The notes: generated by a model not told the origin, from the letters alone. 64,000 nucleotides of DNA from Leisingera sp. ANG59 (GCF_013317235.1 NZ_WLCM01000018.1:1-64000), one strand, 5' to 3'. Counted from the stretch's first letter, positions 41,294 through 50,805 are shown. Translations and numbers: made by a program.

Positions 41294-42459
41294 AGCTTTT
41301 TGAGCAGTGCTGGAGTGGGCCAGGCATCGGCGGGCAGCCCAAGCCGGGCCTGTTCCTTTTGCACGGCGATCCGGGTGCGGGCGCCAAGGATGCCGTCGAT
41401 ATCGCCCACGTTGTGGCCGCGGGCTTGAAGCTTCTGCTGCAGCTGCTTCATCTGGTTGCCGGTCAGCCCGCTGTCGGGCTTGCCAGCCGCGTAGACGTCC
41501 GCGCCCTGCAGCCGGTTGGCAAAATAGGCGGCGGTCAGCACATAGGTGAAGCTTTGGTTCCACTCGAAATAGACGTCAAAGTTCGGATAGGCGAGGAAGG
41601 CCGGCCCTTTGTGGCCTTGCGGCAGCAGCAGCGAGGCGCGCATTGCAGGGTCCGGCAGGTTGCCCTTCCGCGCCGAGACACCCAGCTTGCGCCACTGCGC
41701 CACGGATTTCTTCTGGGCGGTGCCGCTGAGGGACAGGTCCAGATCTCCGGGGATGGTGACTTCCTGCAGCCAGGGCTGGCCCGGCTGCCATCCCAGGTGC
41801 GACAGCATCCGCGCGCCGGACATCAGTGCGTCGGGGGCGGAGGTCTTAAGGCTGACCTTGCCGTCGCCATCGGCGTCGACGCCGTGCTGCAGGACGTCAC
41901 CCGGCAGCATCTGCACCATGCCAATCTCGCCTGCCCAGGCGCCAGTGGTGCGCTTGGGGTCGAAGTTGCCCTGTTTAAACAGCTCCAGCGCGGCAAAGAC
42001 CTGGGGCCGGAACAATTCCGGGCGGCGGCAATCATGGGCCAGGGTGACCAGCGCGTCGCGGGTGTTGAAATCGCCCTGATAGCCGCCGTAGTCGGTCTCA
42101 AACGCCCAGAAGGCCAGCAGCACGCCGCGGTCGATGCCGTAGGTGCTCTCGATCCGCTGGAAGGTGGCGTCGTGCTTCTGCGCCATCTGGCGGCCGGTTT
42201 TCAGCCGGTTCTGCGAGATCAGGCGGCGGGAGAAGTCGATGAAAGGTTTCTGGAACACGCCCTGGCCGCGGTCGGCCTTGAGCACGCGGGAATCCTGACG
42301 GGTGCCGGCAAAGAAGGCATTGACCGTCGCGGTGTCATAGCCGGCTTGCACCGCCTCTTCCTTCATCAGTTCCACGAAGTTCTGAAAACCGCCGCCGCAT
42401 TGGGCCGCCGCTGCAGCAGGCAGCAGGGCCGCTGCGAGGACAAAGGGCAATAGGCGCAT
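41290..42459 (-). CDS. MltB-type lytic murein transglycosylase with peptidoglycan-binding domain
   Basis: A 389-residue periplasmic enzyme. Signal peptide 1-19 (MRLLPFVLAAALLPAAAAA). The catalytic Glu is in LLAFWAFETDYGGYQGDFNT, and GEIGMVQMLPGDVLQHGVDADGDG is the MltB pattern. A peptidoglycan-binding domain forms the last 60 residues (NQMKQLQQKLQARGHNVGDI). It cleaves glycan strands to 1,6-anhydroMurNAc ends. I chose ATG 42459 because the signal peptide begins there. The residue before Cys20 is Gln, so a lipobox is unlikely. Confidence 0.9.
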   Translation of the reverse strand: MRLLPFVLAAALLPAAAAAQCGGGFQNFVELMKEEAVQAGYDTATVNAFFAGTRQDSRVLKADRGQGVFQKPFIDFSRRLISQNRLKTGRQMAQKHDATFQRIESTYGIDRGVLLAFWAFETDYGGYQGDFNTRDALVTLAHDCRRPELFRPQVFAALELFKQGNFDPKRTTGAWAGEIGMVQMLPGDVLQHGVDADGDGKVSLKTSAPDALMSGARMLSHLGWQPGQPWLQEVTIPGDLDLSLSGTAQKKSVAQWRKLGVSARKGNLPDPAMRASLLLPQGHKGPAFLAYPNFDVYFEWNQSFTYVLTAAYFANRLQGADVYAAGKPDSGLTGNQMKQLQQKLQARGHNVGDIDGILGARTRIAVQKEQARLGLPADAWPTPALLKKL

Positions 42460-42504
42460 GGTTCTGGCGCTCCTTGGTCTTACCGCTCCCACACGGTCTT
42501 AGTG

Positions 42505-43416
42505 CTAGAAAACCACGGCAATGGCAACCGTCAGGGCCAGCGTAAGCGCCCAGGACTGCCAAAGGAGCGTAACGGAACGGGTGATGGTTTCGGCGCTGGC
42601 GCTTTTGGCGCCCGAGGCGTGGACCCAGGGGAAATCGCGCATCTCGCCGTCATAAGACCGCGGTCCGGCCAAGGAGGTGTCCAGCGCCCGCGCCATTGCA
42701 GCCTCCGGCCAGCCGGCATTGGGCGAGCGGTGCTTGCGGGCATCCCCGGCGATGGCACGCCAGTGCTTCAACTGGCCGCCGGCCAGGGCGATGAGCAACC
42801 CGGTGATCCGCGCCGGGATCAGGTTCAGCAGGTCGTCCAGCCGGGCGGCAGCCCAGCCAAAGTCCCGGTAGCGGTCGTTGCGGTATCCGATCATGCTGTC
42901 TGCGGTGTTGACCATCTTGTAGATGATCAGCCCCGGCAGCCCGGCGATGAGGAACCAGAAGGCAGGTGCAATGACCCCGTCCGACAGGTTCTCGGCGCCG
43001 CTTTCGATGGCGGAACGCGCGGCCTGCGGTGCGGTCATCGCGCCGGTGTCGCGGCTTACGATCATGGCCACGGCTTCACGGCCTTCCTCCAGGCCGCTGC
43101 GCAGGCCCTTGGCAACCGCGGCGACATGTTCGGTCAGGGACCGCTGGGCGATCAGGATTGCCGCCACCAGGATCTCCGCCAGGGTGCCGGGCAGGGCCAG
43201 CAGCTTGCCCGCGATGAGCCCTGCCAGAACCAGGGCCGCAGCCGCCAGCACGCCCTTGATGCGGCGGCTGGGGCCGGTGTTGAGCTTGCGGTCCAGAAAG
43301 CCGCCCAGCCTGCCCATCAGCACCGCCGGGTGGGTCAGGCGCGACCACAGCCATTTCGGCTCGCCAAAAACGGCATCCAGCAGCAGGGCAACAGCAAGCA
43401 TTCCGGCAGTGGTCAT
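42505..43416 (-). CDS. cbiB: Adenosylcobinamide-phosphate synthase
   Basis: A 303-residue inner-membrane enzyme (CbiB, also called CobD). It attaches the (R)-1-amino-2-propanol phosphate arm to adenosylcobyric acid. Motifs: [112 protein letters not shown], split here by spans. Its start overlaps the upstream gene's stop by 4 bases (ATGA). Confidence 0.95.
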   Translation of the reverse strand: MTTAGMLAVALLLDAVFGEPKWLWSRLTHPAVLMGRLGGFLDRKLNTGPSRRIKGVLAAAALVLAGLIAGKLLALPGTLAEILVAAILIAQRSLTEHVAAVAKGLRSGLEEGREAVAMIVSRDTGAMTAPQAARSAIESGAENLSDGVIAPAFWFLIAGLPGLIIYKMVNTADSMIGYRNDRYRDFGWAAARLDDLLNLIPARITGLLIALAGGQLKHWRAIAGDARKHRSPNAGWPEAAMARALDTSLAGPRSYDGEMRDFPWVHASGAKSASAETITRSVTLLWQSWALTLALTVAIAVVF

Positions 43417-44375
43417 AGCGCGGTCTCCAGCCGGTCCCAGCCGTCCGCGGGCGGCAGGCCAAGACGCAGGTAGGTTTTCGAGTAGGGAAAGATGCGGCTC
43501 CAGATATGGGCACGGGCCAGCTTCCGCTGCCAGGCGGCGGCGTCATCCACATTGTAAAGGCGGAACAAATCGGTGCCGCCCGCCAGGCTGGCGCCCTTGG
43601 CAAGCAGCAGCTCATCCAGCCGGGCCGCATCCTGATGCAGCCGGGTGCGGGTTGCCTCTGCCCAGGCGTGATCCTGCAAGGCAAGCGCTCCTGTGCGCAG
43701 GGCCGGGCCGGACACCGCCCAGGGGCCCTGCCAGGTGGCCAGCTGCGCAATCAGCTTGGGGTCGCCGATGGCAAAGCCCAGCCGCAGCCCGGCGAGGCCC
43801 CAGAACTTGCCAAAGCTCTTCAGTACCACCACGCCGGGACGGGCGGCCATGCGGATCAGGCTTTCACCCGGGCAGACATCGCAGAAGCTCTCGTCGATGA
43901 TCGTCAGAGGCGCCTGCAGCTCATCCTCGCGCCACATGCGGCCATCCGGGTTGTTGGGATGCACCGCAACCTTGGCTTCTGCCGGCCCATGCACCCTGAC
44001 GATCCAGCCGCGGGCCTCGAAGGCGGCGGCGTGTTCATTGTAGGTGGGTTTGGTGATCTGCACCCAGCGCGGTTCGGCCAGGGCGGGCAATGCGGCAATC
44101 AGAGCCGAGGCGCCGGGCGCCGCCAGAACCGCAGCCTGATCCGGGATGTTCCAGAAGCTGCGGGCGGCTTGTTCCAGATCGGCCAGCGCGTCCGCATCCG
44201 GCAGCGCGCCCCAGTCGCCGGCGGAGAACTCCGGCAAAGTGTAGGGGTGCGGGTTGATGCCGGTGGACAGGTCCATCCAGCCGTCGCGGCCGCCGCCGAA
44301 TTCGGCGATGGCGGCGCTCAGGTTGCCGCCATGATCGCGGGGCTGGGCTGCGGGGTCGTGAGAGAGGTCATGCAT
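43413..44375 (-). CDS. cobC: Threonine-phosphate decarboxylase-type aminotransferase
   Basis: A 320-residue PLP enzyme. It supplies aminopropanol phosphate for the cobalamin nucleotide loop, acting just before CbiB. Evidence: [31 protein letters not shown] at the start (the DxSTxINPxG-like motif), FCDVCPG, and the PLP Lys in [25 protein letters not shown] chose ATG 44375. No cobalamin riboswitch is recognisable in the upstream gap (44376-44503). Confidence 0.92.
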   Translation of the reverse strand: MHDLSHDPAAQPRDHGGNLSAAIAEFGGGRDGWMDLSTGINPHPYTLPEFSAGDWGALPDADALADLEQAARSFWNIPDQAAVLAAPGASALIAALPALAEPRWVQITKPTYNEHAAAFEARGWIVRVHGPAEAKVAVHPNNPDGRMWREDELQAPLTIIDESFCDVCPGESLIRMAARPGVVVLKSFGKFWGLAGLRLGFAIGDPKLIAQLATWQGPWAVSGPALRTGALALQDHAWAEATRTRLHQDAARLDELLLAKGASLAGGTDLFRLYNVDDAAAWQRKLARAHIWSRIFPYSKTYLRLGLPPADGWDRLETAL

Positions 44376-44503
44376 CGCGGTCGCCACCGGTGAGAGTTCA
44401 TTCCGGCCTGGACCGGATGCCATCTGAGGCACTGCGCGTATTAACCTATGCTGCGCGGGGCGTGAACTCCCTATTTACGGCGGGGCAACGCCTCGGTGTG
44501 GCG

Positions 44504-45478
44504 TCAGCCGCGCCCGTGCGGCTCCTGCCAGTTGATCTCGGGGTTGATGGGGATGATCCGGTGCGGGTTGATGGTGTCGTGGCTGTAATGATAGTGGCGC
44601 ACGATATGCTGCATCCCCACGGTGTCGGCCACCCCTGGCCACTGGTACAGCTCGCGGGTGTAGGCCCAGAGGTTCGGGTAGTCCGTCAGCCGCTTGCGGT
44701 TGCATTTGAAATGGGTGTGATAAACCGGATCGAAGCGCAGCAGGGTGGTGAACAGACGCCAGTCGGCCTCGGTAATGCGCTCGCCCAGCAGGTAGCGGTG
44801 CTGCGACAGCAGGTCCTCCAGCCAATCCAGGCTTTCGAAAAGCGGCTCTACCGCAGCGTCGTACGCCTCCTGCGAGGTAGCAAACCCGCATTTGTAGACG
44901 CCGTTGTTGATGGTGCTGTAGATGCGGGCGTTCACCGCCTCGACCGGCTCGCGCAGCTCTTCCGGCCAGTAGTCATCACTATTGCCGGTGATGCCGTCGA
45001 AGGCCGAATTGAACATCCGGATGATCTCGGCGCTTTCGTTGGAGACGATGGTGTTCTGTGCCTTGTCAAACAGCACCGGCACTGTCACCCGGCCGCTGTA
45101 TTCCGCATCGGCGCGGGTATAGATCTGGTGCAGACGGGAGCTGCCGAACAGCGCGTCGCCGGTGGCGCCGTGGTCGTCGGTTTCAAAGGTCCAGCCTTCC
45201 CCCAGCATGTCGGGATGCACGACGGAGACAGAGATATGCTCTGCCAGCCCCATCAGCTGGCGGAAGATCAGCGTGCGGTGCGCCCAGGGGCAGGCCAGCG
45301 AAACATAAAGATGGTAGCGCCCGCTTTCCGCATTGAAGCCGACCTTGCCCGATGGGCCTGCGCTGCCGTCGGCGGTGATCCAGTTGCGGAACTGCGATTC
45401 GCTGCGTTTGAAGGCGCCGCCGGTGGATTCGGTATCATACCACTGGTCGTGCCATTTCCCGTCGATCAAAAGGCCCAT
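44504..45478 (-). CDS. Glutathionyl-hydroquinone reductase (YqjG type)
   Basis: A 324-residue xi-class GST. The catalytic Cys63 is in LACPWAHRTLIFRQLMGL. HPDMLGEGWTFETDDHGATGDALFG and TVPVLFDKAQNTIVSNESAEIIRMFNSAFD are other signatures; HYHYSHDTINPHRIIPINPEINW ends the enzyme. It reduces glutathionyl-hydroquinones to hydroquinones. I chose ATG 45478; the longer frame to 45676 is through a promoter region. Divergent from the hypothetical gene at 45693. Confidence 0.94.
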   Translation of the reverse strand: MGLLIDGKWHDQWYDTESTGGAFKRSESQFRNWITADGSAGPSGKVGFNAESGRYHLYVSLACPWAHRTLIFRQLMGLAEHISVSVVHPDMLGEGWTFETDDHGATGDALFGSSRLHQIYTRADAEYSGRVTVPVLFDKAQNTIVSNESAEIIRMFNSAFDGITGNSDDYWPEELREPVEAVNARIYSTINNGVYKCGFATSQEAYDAAVEPLFESLDWLEDLLSQHRYLLGERITEADWRLFTTLLRFDPVYHTHFKCNRKRLTDYPNLWAYTRELYQWPGVADTVGMQHIVRHYHYSHDTINPHRIIPINPEINWQEPHGRG

Positions 45479-45600
45479 CGCGTCTGCTCCTGCTGCTGTG
45501 CAGGGCAAACATATGCGGGCAAGGCGCCTGCGCCTATGCAGGCCAGCGCGCAGGCCTTCTGCACCCCTGCACAGCAGCAACAAAATTGCGCGGCCGTCAA

Positions 45601-45612
45601 ATTTTCGAAAAT
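45601..45612. promoter_or_regulatory. AT-rich 12-base palindrome in a divergent gap
   Basis: ATTTTCGAAAAT, a perfect palindrome in the 214-base gap between the glutathionyl-hydroquinone reductase and the gene at 45693. It sits beside an AT-rich TTTATATATT stretch that could hold promoters. Possibly a repressor site; no regulator can be named. Confidence 0.4.
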
Positions 45613-45692
45613 GTTCACTTGATTTTATATATTTGTGACGCACCGTTGAAAGAAGGACCCGTGTAAACCGAAGCATCTGGAAGGCCGCTGCT

Positions 45693-46061
45693 ATGAATAC
45701 CTACGTACCCAAAGCCGTGCAGGAAGCGCTGGATACCGCCCGCCTGCAGGGGATGCGGCGCAAGAGCCGTTTGCGGGTGATGGCGGATAATGAGCTGTAT
45801 CCGGTGCTGCGGCTGTGGAAGACCGGTTTCTCGGTTGAGGCGGAGACCGCGCCGATGCTGCGCGGGCTGGTCGATATCTACGATGGCGCCCGCCACGTCT
45901 CGCAATGCCTGATCGTGGCTGGCGAGGAAGAGGGCGGCGAGATGCGCTATGAGTTCAAGCGCTCCACTCCGGCTGCGGACCAGGCGCCCCTGGATTTTTA
46001 CAAGTCGCCGGACGGGCCGGCGGGGCTGATCCCCTTTGACCAGTCGCAGGGCAAACTCTGA
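45693..46061 (+). CDS. Conserved-looking hypothetical protein, 122 aa
   Basis: Begins MNTYVPKAVQEALDTARLQG, followed by the basic stretch MRRKSRLRVMADNELYPVLRLWKTGFSVEAETAPMLRGLVDIYDG, broken here at natural loops, then HVSQCLIVAGEEEGGEMRYEFKRST. Compact soluble beta-rich domain; layout resembles PilZ-like or other short roseobacter proteins, but no c-di-GMP motif (RxxxR...D/NxSxxG) is complete. It converges on the L,D-transpeptidase gene (10-base gap). Confidence 0.75.
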   Translation: MNTYVPKAVQEALDTARLQGMRRKSRLRVMADNELYPVLRLWKTGFSVEAETAPMLRGLVDIYDGARHVSQCLIVAGEEEGGEMRYEFKRSTPAADQAPLDFYKSPDGPAGLIPFDQSQGKL

Positions 46062-46070
46062 TCCGGCGCC

Positions 46071-46601
46071 TTAGGGCCGGATCTCCACCTCTGTCCCGAC
46101 CTCTGCAAGGCGCCAGAGCGTTTCCATCTGTTCATTGCTGACAGCGATGCAGCCGGCGGTCCAGTCGCCGGGCAGGGTAACCAGATTGCCCACTGCGTTC
46201 GGCTGCCCGTGAATGAAGATATCGCCGCCGGGGCTGATCCCTGCGGCCCTGGCCAGGGCGCGGTCCTCAGGCTGCGGGTAATTGATCCCCAATGACAGGT
46301 GATAGGCACTGTTGGGATTGCGCCGGTCGATCCGGAAGATGCCCTCCGGCGTTTTGCCGTCACCTTCCTGCCGTTTGTCGCCCTCGGGGGCAAAGCCAAG
46401 CGCAACAGGGAACTCCAGCACCGTCTCACCATCCCGGCTGGCGGTGAGGCGGCGGGCGGATTTCTCGATCAGGATGCGGTCGATCCGGTCCACCGCCGCG
46501 GATTGCGGCGGCGGCACTGGGCGCGGGGCAAAGGCCTGCCAGGCCATCCAGGCGGCGCCGGTCAGGAGAACCAGCGCCCAGAGGCGCAGCAGGCGCTGCA
46601 T
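46071..46601 (-). CDS. L,D-transpeptidase (YkuD) family protein
   Basis: A 176-residue protein with an N-terminal membrane anchor or signal (MQRLLRLWALVLLTGAAWMAW). The YkuD domain has KSARRLTASRDGETVLEFPVALGF, KTPEGIFRIDRRNPNSAYHLSLGINYP, and the active site GDIFIHGQPNAV with DWTAGCIAVSNEQME, where the Cys is catalytic and His lies in the HG motif. It crosslinks peptidoglycan or attaches proteins. It starts 2 bases after the PatB-type gene, so they are cotranscribed. Confidence 0.92.
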   Translation of the reverse strand: MQRLLRLWALVLLTGAAWMAWQAFAPRPVPPPQSAAVDRIDRILIEKSARRLTASRDGETVLEFPVALGFAPEGDKRQEGDGKTPEGIFRIDRRNPNSAYHLSLGINYPQPEDRALARAAGISPGGDIFIHGQPNAVGNLVTLPGDWTAGCIAVSNEQMETLWRLAEVGTEVEIRP

Positions 46602-46603
46602 CC

Positions 46604-47776
46604 TTATTGCAAGTCCGAGAAGGCAGCGGTCAGGCGGCGGCAGGCTTCCTTCACCCGCGACCGCTGGGTGGCCAGGTTGAAGCGTTCCATGAATTCGCCG
46701 CCGGAGCCAAAGCCGTCGCCGGGCGAGGTAGCGATCTTGGCGTCCTCGCGCAGCCGCTTGATGATTTCCGCGCGGCTCATGCCGGTGCCGGAGAAATCGA
46801 CCCAGGCCAGATATGTCGACTGCAACGGCAGCGACTTCAGGCCGGGCAGCGCGTTCACAGTCTCGTCGAACAGTTTCCGGTTGCCCTCCAGATGCGCGAT
46901 CTGGGCATCGACCCACTCGGCGCCTTCGGGTGAATAGGCGGCGGTGATCATCGCGACGCCGAGGGCACTGGGGTCATAGTCCAGCGTGTTCTGCTTGTGC
47001 CGCATGGCCGCCCGCAGATCCGGATCGGGGATGATCATGTTGCCGGTGCGCTGGCCTGCGACGTTGAAGGTCTTGGAGGCTGCGGTCAGGGACACGGTCC
47101 AGGGGCGTGCTTCGGGCGCGGCCACGTCCATCGGTACAAAGGTGCTGCCCGGGTAGACCAGATCGTGGTGGATTTCGTCCGAGACCAGGACCAGTCCGTT
47201 GCGCTTGGCAAATTCCGCCACTGCGCGCAGTTCCTCCGGTGTCCAGACCCGGCCCGAAGGGTTCTGGGGGGAGCACCACAGCAGCAGCTTCTCTGTCCCG
47301 TTCAGACGTGATTGCGCATCGTCCAGGTCTAGGTTGTAGGTGTCGCCGTCCCGTGCCAGCGGGCATTCGGTCACCTTGCGGCCTGATTTGTTCACCTTGT
47401 GCGCAAACTCATGGTAGACGGGCGAGAAGATCACCACACCGTCGCCGGGCTGGCTCCAGACGTCGAGGCAGAGCGCGATGGCGTTGCCGAGGCCTTGGGA
47501 TGTCAGGATCCAATCGGTCTCGATCTCCCAGCTGTGGCGGTTCTTCATCCACCATTGCACCGCTTGCAGATACTCGGGATGCTGCCAGGAATAGCCGAAC
47601 ACACCATGCTCCGCGGCCTTTTTGACGGCCTCGATCACGCAGGGCGCGGTTTCATAGTCTGAGTCCGCCGTCCACATCGCCAGACCGTCCTCGGGGGAGA
47701 CGCCGAACAGCTGCTCCATCTTGTCCCATTTTGAACTGTGGGTGCCGCGGCGGTCAGTGGGTTTGTCAAAATTCAT
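46604..47776 (-). CDS. PatB/MalY-type cystathionine beta-lyase (C-S lyase)
   Basis: A 390-residue PLP enzyme. WDKMEQLFGVSPEDGLAMWTADSDYETAP is the PatB opening (MWVADMDF in homologues), followed by CSPQNPSGRVWTPEEL, VLVSDEIHHDLVYPG and the PLP Lys in SLTAASKTFNVAGQRTGNMII. It cleaves cystathionine or related C-S bonds to pyruvate, ammonia and a thiol. I chose ATG 47776, where the homology begins; the upstream frame is antisense to def. Confidence 0.92.
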   Translation of the reverse strand: MNFDKPTDRRGTHSSKWDKMEQLFGVSPEDGLAMWTADSDYETAPCVIEAVKKAAEHGVFGYSWQHPEYLQAVQWWMKNRHSWEIETDWILTSQGLGNAIALCLDVWSQPGDGVVIFSPVYHEFAHKVNKSGRKVTECPLARDGDTYNLDLDDAQSRLNGTEKLLLWCSPQNPSGRVWTPEELRAVAEFAKRNGLVLVSDEIHHDLVYPGSTFVPMDVAAPEARPWTVSLTAASKTFNVAGQRTGNMIIPDPDLRAAMRHKQNTLDYDPSALGVAMITAAYSPEGAEWVDAQIAHLEGNRKLFDETVNALPGLKSLPLQSTYLAWVDFSGTGMSRAEIIKRLREDAKIATSPGDGFGSGGEFMERFNLATQRSRVKEACRRLTAAFSDLQ

Positions 47777-47845
47777 GTGGTGAACTCCCGTATGATTGGC
47801 AGCGAAGCTAACTGTTGCGGCGGCACGCGCAAGGGGGGCGTTGCG

Positions 47846-48394
47846 ATGGGGCTGCTGATCGCATACATGAAGCACATGAAAAGACCGATCCTGATCCATC
47901 CCGATCCCCGCCTGAAAAAGGTCTGCGTGCCCGTGCCGGACCTGAGCGATGATTTGCGCGCTCTGGCGGACGACATGCTGGAAACCATGTATGCCGCGCC
48001 GGGCATCGGCCTGGCGGCGCCGCAGATCGGCATCCTGCAGCGGCTGATCGTGCTCGACTGCGTCAAGGAAGAGGACGGCGACCCGCGCCCGCTGGTGATG
48101 TTCAACCCCGAGATCATCTCCGCTTCGGAAGAGACCAGCGTCTACGAGGAAGGCTGCCTGTCGATTCCGGATCAGTATGCCGAGGTGACCCGCCCCAAGG
48201 TGGTGGAGGTCGAGTGGATGGACCGCGACGGCAATGCGCAGCGGGAAACCTTTGACGGCTTGTGGGCGACCTGCGTGCAGCATGAGATCGACCATCTGAA
48301 CGGCAAGCTGTTCATCGATTACCTGAAGCCGCTGAAGCGCCAGATGATCACCCGCAAGATGCAGAAGCTGAAGCGCGAACGCGCCCGCGCCTGA
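47846..48394 (+). CDS. def: Peptide deformylase, active form
   Basis: A 172-182-residue metalloenzyme that removes the N-formyl group from nascent proteins. All three motifs are intact: GIGLAAPQIG, EGCLSIPDQ (Cys ligand) and HEIDHLNGKLF (two His ligands and catalytic Glu). ATG 47846 has AAGGGGGG 7 bases upstream; most homologues start at the MKRPILIHPD equivalent (47876), so the first ten residues are uncertain. First gene of def - degenerate def - fmt. Confidence 0.95.
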   Translation: MGLLIAYMKHMKRPILIHPDPRLKKVCVPVPDLSDDLRALADDMLETMYAAPGIGLAAPQIGILQRLIVLDCVKEEDGDPRPLVMFNPEIISASEETSVYEEGCLSIPDQYAEVTRPKVVEVEWMDRDGNAQRETFDGLWATCVQHEIDHLNGKLFIDYLKPLKRQMITRKMQKLKRERARA

Positions 48395-48407
48395 GGGAAT
48401 ACCAGAC

Positions 48408-48905
48408 ATGACCGTCCGTACCTGCCTGCCCTGGCCCGACAAGCGCCTGCGCACCAAGGCTGATGAGGTGACAGAGATCACCGACGAGATCCGCGGCATC
48501 TGGAACGACATGGTCGACACCATGGAGGCGATGCCGGGTGTGGGTCTGGCCGCCAACCAGATCGGCGTGATGCTGCGGCTGGCCGTCGTGGACGGCTCCA
48601 CCGAGCGCGGCCGTGCCGTGAAGCTGGCGAATCCTGAGATCCTGCATGCCTCGGTCGAGCTGCGCGAGCACGACGAGGCCAGCCCGAACCTGCCCGGCGT
48701 CTCCGCCAAGATCAAACGCCCGCGGGCGGTGACCGTCCGCTTCATCAATGAGCAGGGTGCGGTGGACCGCAAGGATTTCGTCGGTATCGAGGCGACCTCG
48801 GTCCAGCACCAGATCGACCATCTGAACGGCAAGATGTATTTCGACCGCCTCAGCAAGGTGAAACGCGACATGCTGATCCGCAAGGCAAAGAAGCTGAACG
48901 GCTGA
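48408..48905 (+). CDS. Degenerate peptide deformylase-like protein
   Basis: A 165-residue paralogue of the upstream def gene, 13 bases away. The first motif is [10 protein letters not shown] (44-53). The second, EGCLS, is replaced by EASPNLPG (90-97), so the metal-binding Cys is gone. The third reads HQIDH (134-138), so the catalytic Glu is Gln. Both losses predict no deformylase activity. The fold and gene position are kept, which implies another role such as binding nascent chains or regulating Def. Cotranscribed with def, possibly with fmt. Confidence 0.88.
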   Translation: MTVRTCLPWPDKRLRTKADEVTEITDEIRGIWNDMVDTMEAMPGVGLAANQIGVMLRLAVVDGSTERGRAVKLANPEILHASVELREHDEASPNLPGVSAKIKRPRAVTVRFINEQGAVDRKDFVGIEATSVQHQIDHLNGKMYFDRLSKVKRDMLIRKAKKLNG

Positions 48906-48986
48906 GGCTGATCTTAATTCCCGGATCGCCTGCGGTCCGGTTCGCGCCCTGGCAGCAGGCTGCCCGGCAATCGGGGCAGGGAATGG

Positions 48987-49001
48987 TGGGCAGATTGCCC
49001 A
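48987..49001. repeat. Short inverted repeat in the def2-fmt gap
   Basis: TGGGCA-GAT-TGCCCA followed by TCCTACGGAGG, the last part serving as the fmt ribosome site. The GGTGGGCA...TGCCCA.CCTACG unit looks like an intergenic repeat I associate with Rhodobacteraceae genomes. The rest of the 112-base gap holds a GGCAGCAGGCTGCC pair. Confidence 0.45.
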
Positions 49002-49017
49002 TCCTACGGAGGCATTG

Positions 49018-49923
49018 ATGCGCATCATTTTCATGGGAACGCCTGACTTTTCAGTGCCGGTGCTGGATGCGCTGGTGGAGGCCGGGCACGAGATTGCCGC
49101 TGTTTATTGCCAGCCGCCGCGGCCTGCGGGCCGTGGCAAGAAGGACCGTCCCACACCCGTCCACGCCCGCGCCGCGGCCTTGGGGCTGGAGGTGCGCCAC
49201 CCGGTCTCGCTGAAGGGCGCGAAGGAGCAGGAGGCTTTTGCCGCTTTGAAGGCCGATGTGGCGGTGGTCGTGGCCTACGGGCTGATCCTGCCGCAGATCA
49301 TTCTGGATGCGCCCCGGCACGGCTGCCTTAACATCCACGCCAGCCTTTTGCCGCGCTGGCGCGGCGCGGCACCGATCCACCGCGCGGTCATGGCGGGCGA
49401 TGCCGAGACCGGCGTCTGCATCATGCAAATGGAGGCGGGGCTGGACACGGGCCCGGTGCTCTTGCGCGAGGCCACTGCCATCGGCAGGGAAGAAACCACC
49501 GCCCAGCTGCATGACCGGTTGTCTGAAATGGGTGCGGCGCTGATCGCCGAAGCCTTGAGCCGTCTGCCGGAGCTGGCAGCCGAAGTGCAGCCTGAAGAAG
49601 GCGTCACTTACGCAGAAAAGATCGACAAGGCCGAGGCGCAGGTCGACTGGACCCGCCGGGCAGCGGAAGTGGACCGCAAGATCCGCGGATTGTCCCCGTT
49701 CCCCGGCGCCTGGTGTGAAGTGGAAGGCCAGCGGGTCAAGCTGCTGGCGGCACGGCTGGCGGAGGGGCAGGGCGCGCCCGGGGAGGTGCTGGATGACAAC
49801 CTGACCGTGGCCTGCGGGGCCGGCGCGGTGCAGCTCTTGCGCTTGCAACGGGCGGGCAAAAGCGCGCAGGATCCCGATGTATTCCTGCGCGGCTTTCCGG
49901 TTCCGAAGGGCAGCCGCCTGTAA
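49018..49923 (+). CDS. fmt: Methionyl-tRNA formyltransferase
   Basis: A 301-residue enzyme that formylates Met-tRNAfMet. Motifs: [40 protein letters not shown] (tRNA-binding loop), [25 protein letters not shown] (formyl-THF site, catalytic Asn/His), [18 protein letters not shown], and the C-terminal barrel [36 protein letters not shown] precedes ATG 49018. It forms the expected def-fmt pair. Confidence 0.97.
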   Translation: MRIIFMGTPDFSVPVLDALVEAGHEIAAVYCQPPRPAGRGKKDRPTPVHARAAALGLEVRHPVSLKGAKEQEAFAALKADVAVVVAYGLILPQIILDAPRHGCLNIHASLLPRWRGAAPIHRAVMAGDAETGVCIMQMEAGLDTGPVLLREATAIGREETTAQLHDRLSEMGAALIAEALSRLPELAAEVQPEEGVTYAEKIDKAEAQVDWTRRAAEVDRKIRGLSPFPGAWCEVEGQRVKLLAARLAEGQGAPGEVLDDNLTVACGAGAVQLLRLQRAGKSAQDPDVFLRGFPVPKGSRL

Positions 49924-49935
49924 CCGGAGGGTCTG

Positions 49936-50172
49936 ATGCCCATAATAGCCCTGATCATCATCGGCGCCGCGGCGGGTTTCCTGGCAACCCGGCTGATGAA
50001 ACTGGAAACCGACATCATCACCACGGTCTGCATCGGCATGGCCGGGGCGCTGGTCGGCGGTCTGGTGCTGCGCGCGCTGCTGACGGTGATGGGCTTCATG
50101 GCCGGTTTCGTGGGCGCGGTGCTGGGCGCTCTGCTGCTGATCTGGCTTTGGCAGAAATACGTCCAGCGCTAG
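49936..50172 (+). CDS. Small GlsB/YeaQ/YmgE-like membrane protein
   Basis: A 78-residue protein with three hydrophobic segments (MPIIALIIIGAAAGFLATRLM, TTVCIGMAGALVGGLVLRAL, GFVGAVLGALLLIWLW). The GxxxGxxxTR...G(M/I)xGAxVGG pattern is that of the transglycosylase-associated (GlsB/YeaQ/YmgE) family. Stress-related in other bacteria; mechanism unknown. AACCGGAGG lies upstream. It follows fmt by 12 bases. Confidence 0.85.
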   Translation: MPIIALIIIGAAAGFLATRLMKLETDIITTVCIGMAGALVGGLVLRALLTVMGFMAGFVGAVLGALLLIWLWQKYVQR

Positions 50173-50181
50173 CAGCCCCGT

Positions 50182-50805
50182 CTAGCTGCGCGGCGGGCGG
50201 CTCTTGTAAACCGGCAGGTGCCAGCCGAATGTGATCGAGCCCGCGCGCAGCGTCCAGCAGACCATGGCGCAGGCGAGCAGGGCAAACCTCAGCTCCAGCC
50301 CTGCCGAGATTGCCAGCACAGCGGTGATTGCGCCGGCCATGGCGCAAGTGATGTAAAGCTCGCCCTGTTTCAGGACCAGCGGCACCTCGTTGCAGACCAC
50401 ATCGCGCATCAGCCCGCCCAGCGAGCCGGTGGCCATGCCCATCAGCACCACGATCACCGGCTCTTTTCCCAGGGCAATTGCGGCGCCGGTGCCGGCGGGC
50501 ACGGCGACCGCCAGGGCAAAACTGTCCAGCCAGATCACCCAGCGCATCCGGCTTTCCACCAGATGCGCGGTAAAGAAAACCGCCACCGCGGCGCCCGCTG
50601 CCAGCAGGATGTAGTTGGGGTCACCGACCCAGAACACCGGATCACGGTTCAGCAGCAGATCCCGGACCGTGCCGCCGCCAACCGCCGTCAGGCAGGCGAC
50701 GAAGGCAAAGCCGACAATGTCGAGCTGCGCCCGGCTGGCAACCAGCGCCCCGGTCAGGGCAAAGACCAGCACCGAGGCGTAGTCGAGCAGGGTCAGAAAG
50801 CTCAT
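50182..50805 (-). CDS. TRIC-like (UPF0126/YadS) membrane protein
   Basis: A 207-residue protein with two repeats of three spans. The repeat-defining motifs are FACLTAVGGGTVRDLLLNRDPVFWV and MGMATGSLGGLMRDVVCNEVPLV. Prokaryotic relatives of TRIC cation channels share this structure; related UPF0126 proteins have been linked to glycine transport. I chose ATG 50805. It stands 16 bases after the rnhA stop on the same strand. Confidence 0.92.
   Translation of the reverse strand: MSFLTLLDYASVLVFALTGALVASRAQLDIVGFAFVACLTAVGGGTVRDLLLNRDPVFWVGDPNYILLAAGAAVAVFFTAHLVESRMRWVIWLDSFALAVAVPAGTGAAIALGKEPVIVVLMGMATGSLGGLMRDVVCNEVPLVLKQGELYITCAMAGAITAVLAISAGLELRFALLACAMVCWTLRAGSITFGWHLPVYKSRPPRS

Noticed and set aside
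44376-44503. Search for a cobalamin riboswitch upstream of cobC
   Set aside because: No B12-box-like sequence is present, and the gap of 128 bases is too short for a full riboswitch with its own promoter.
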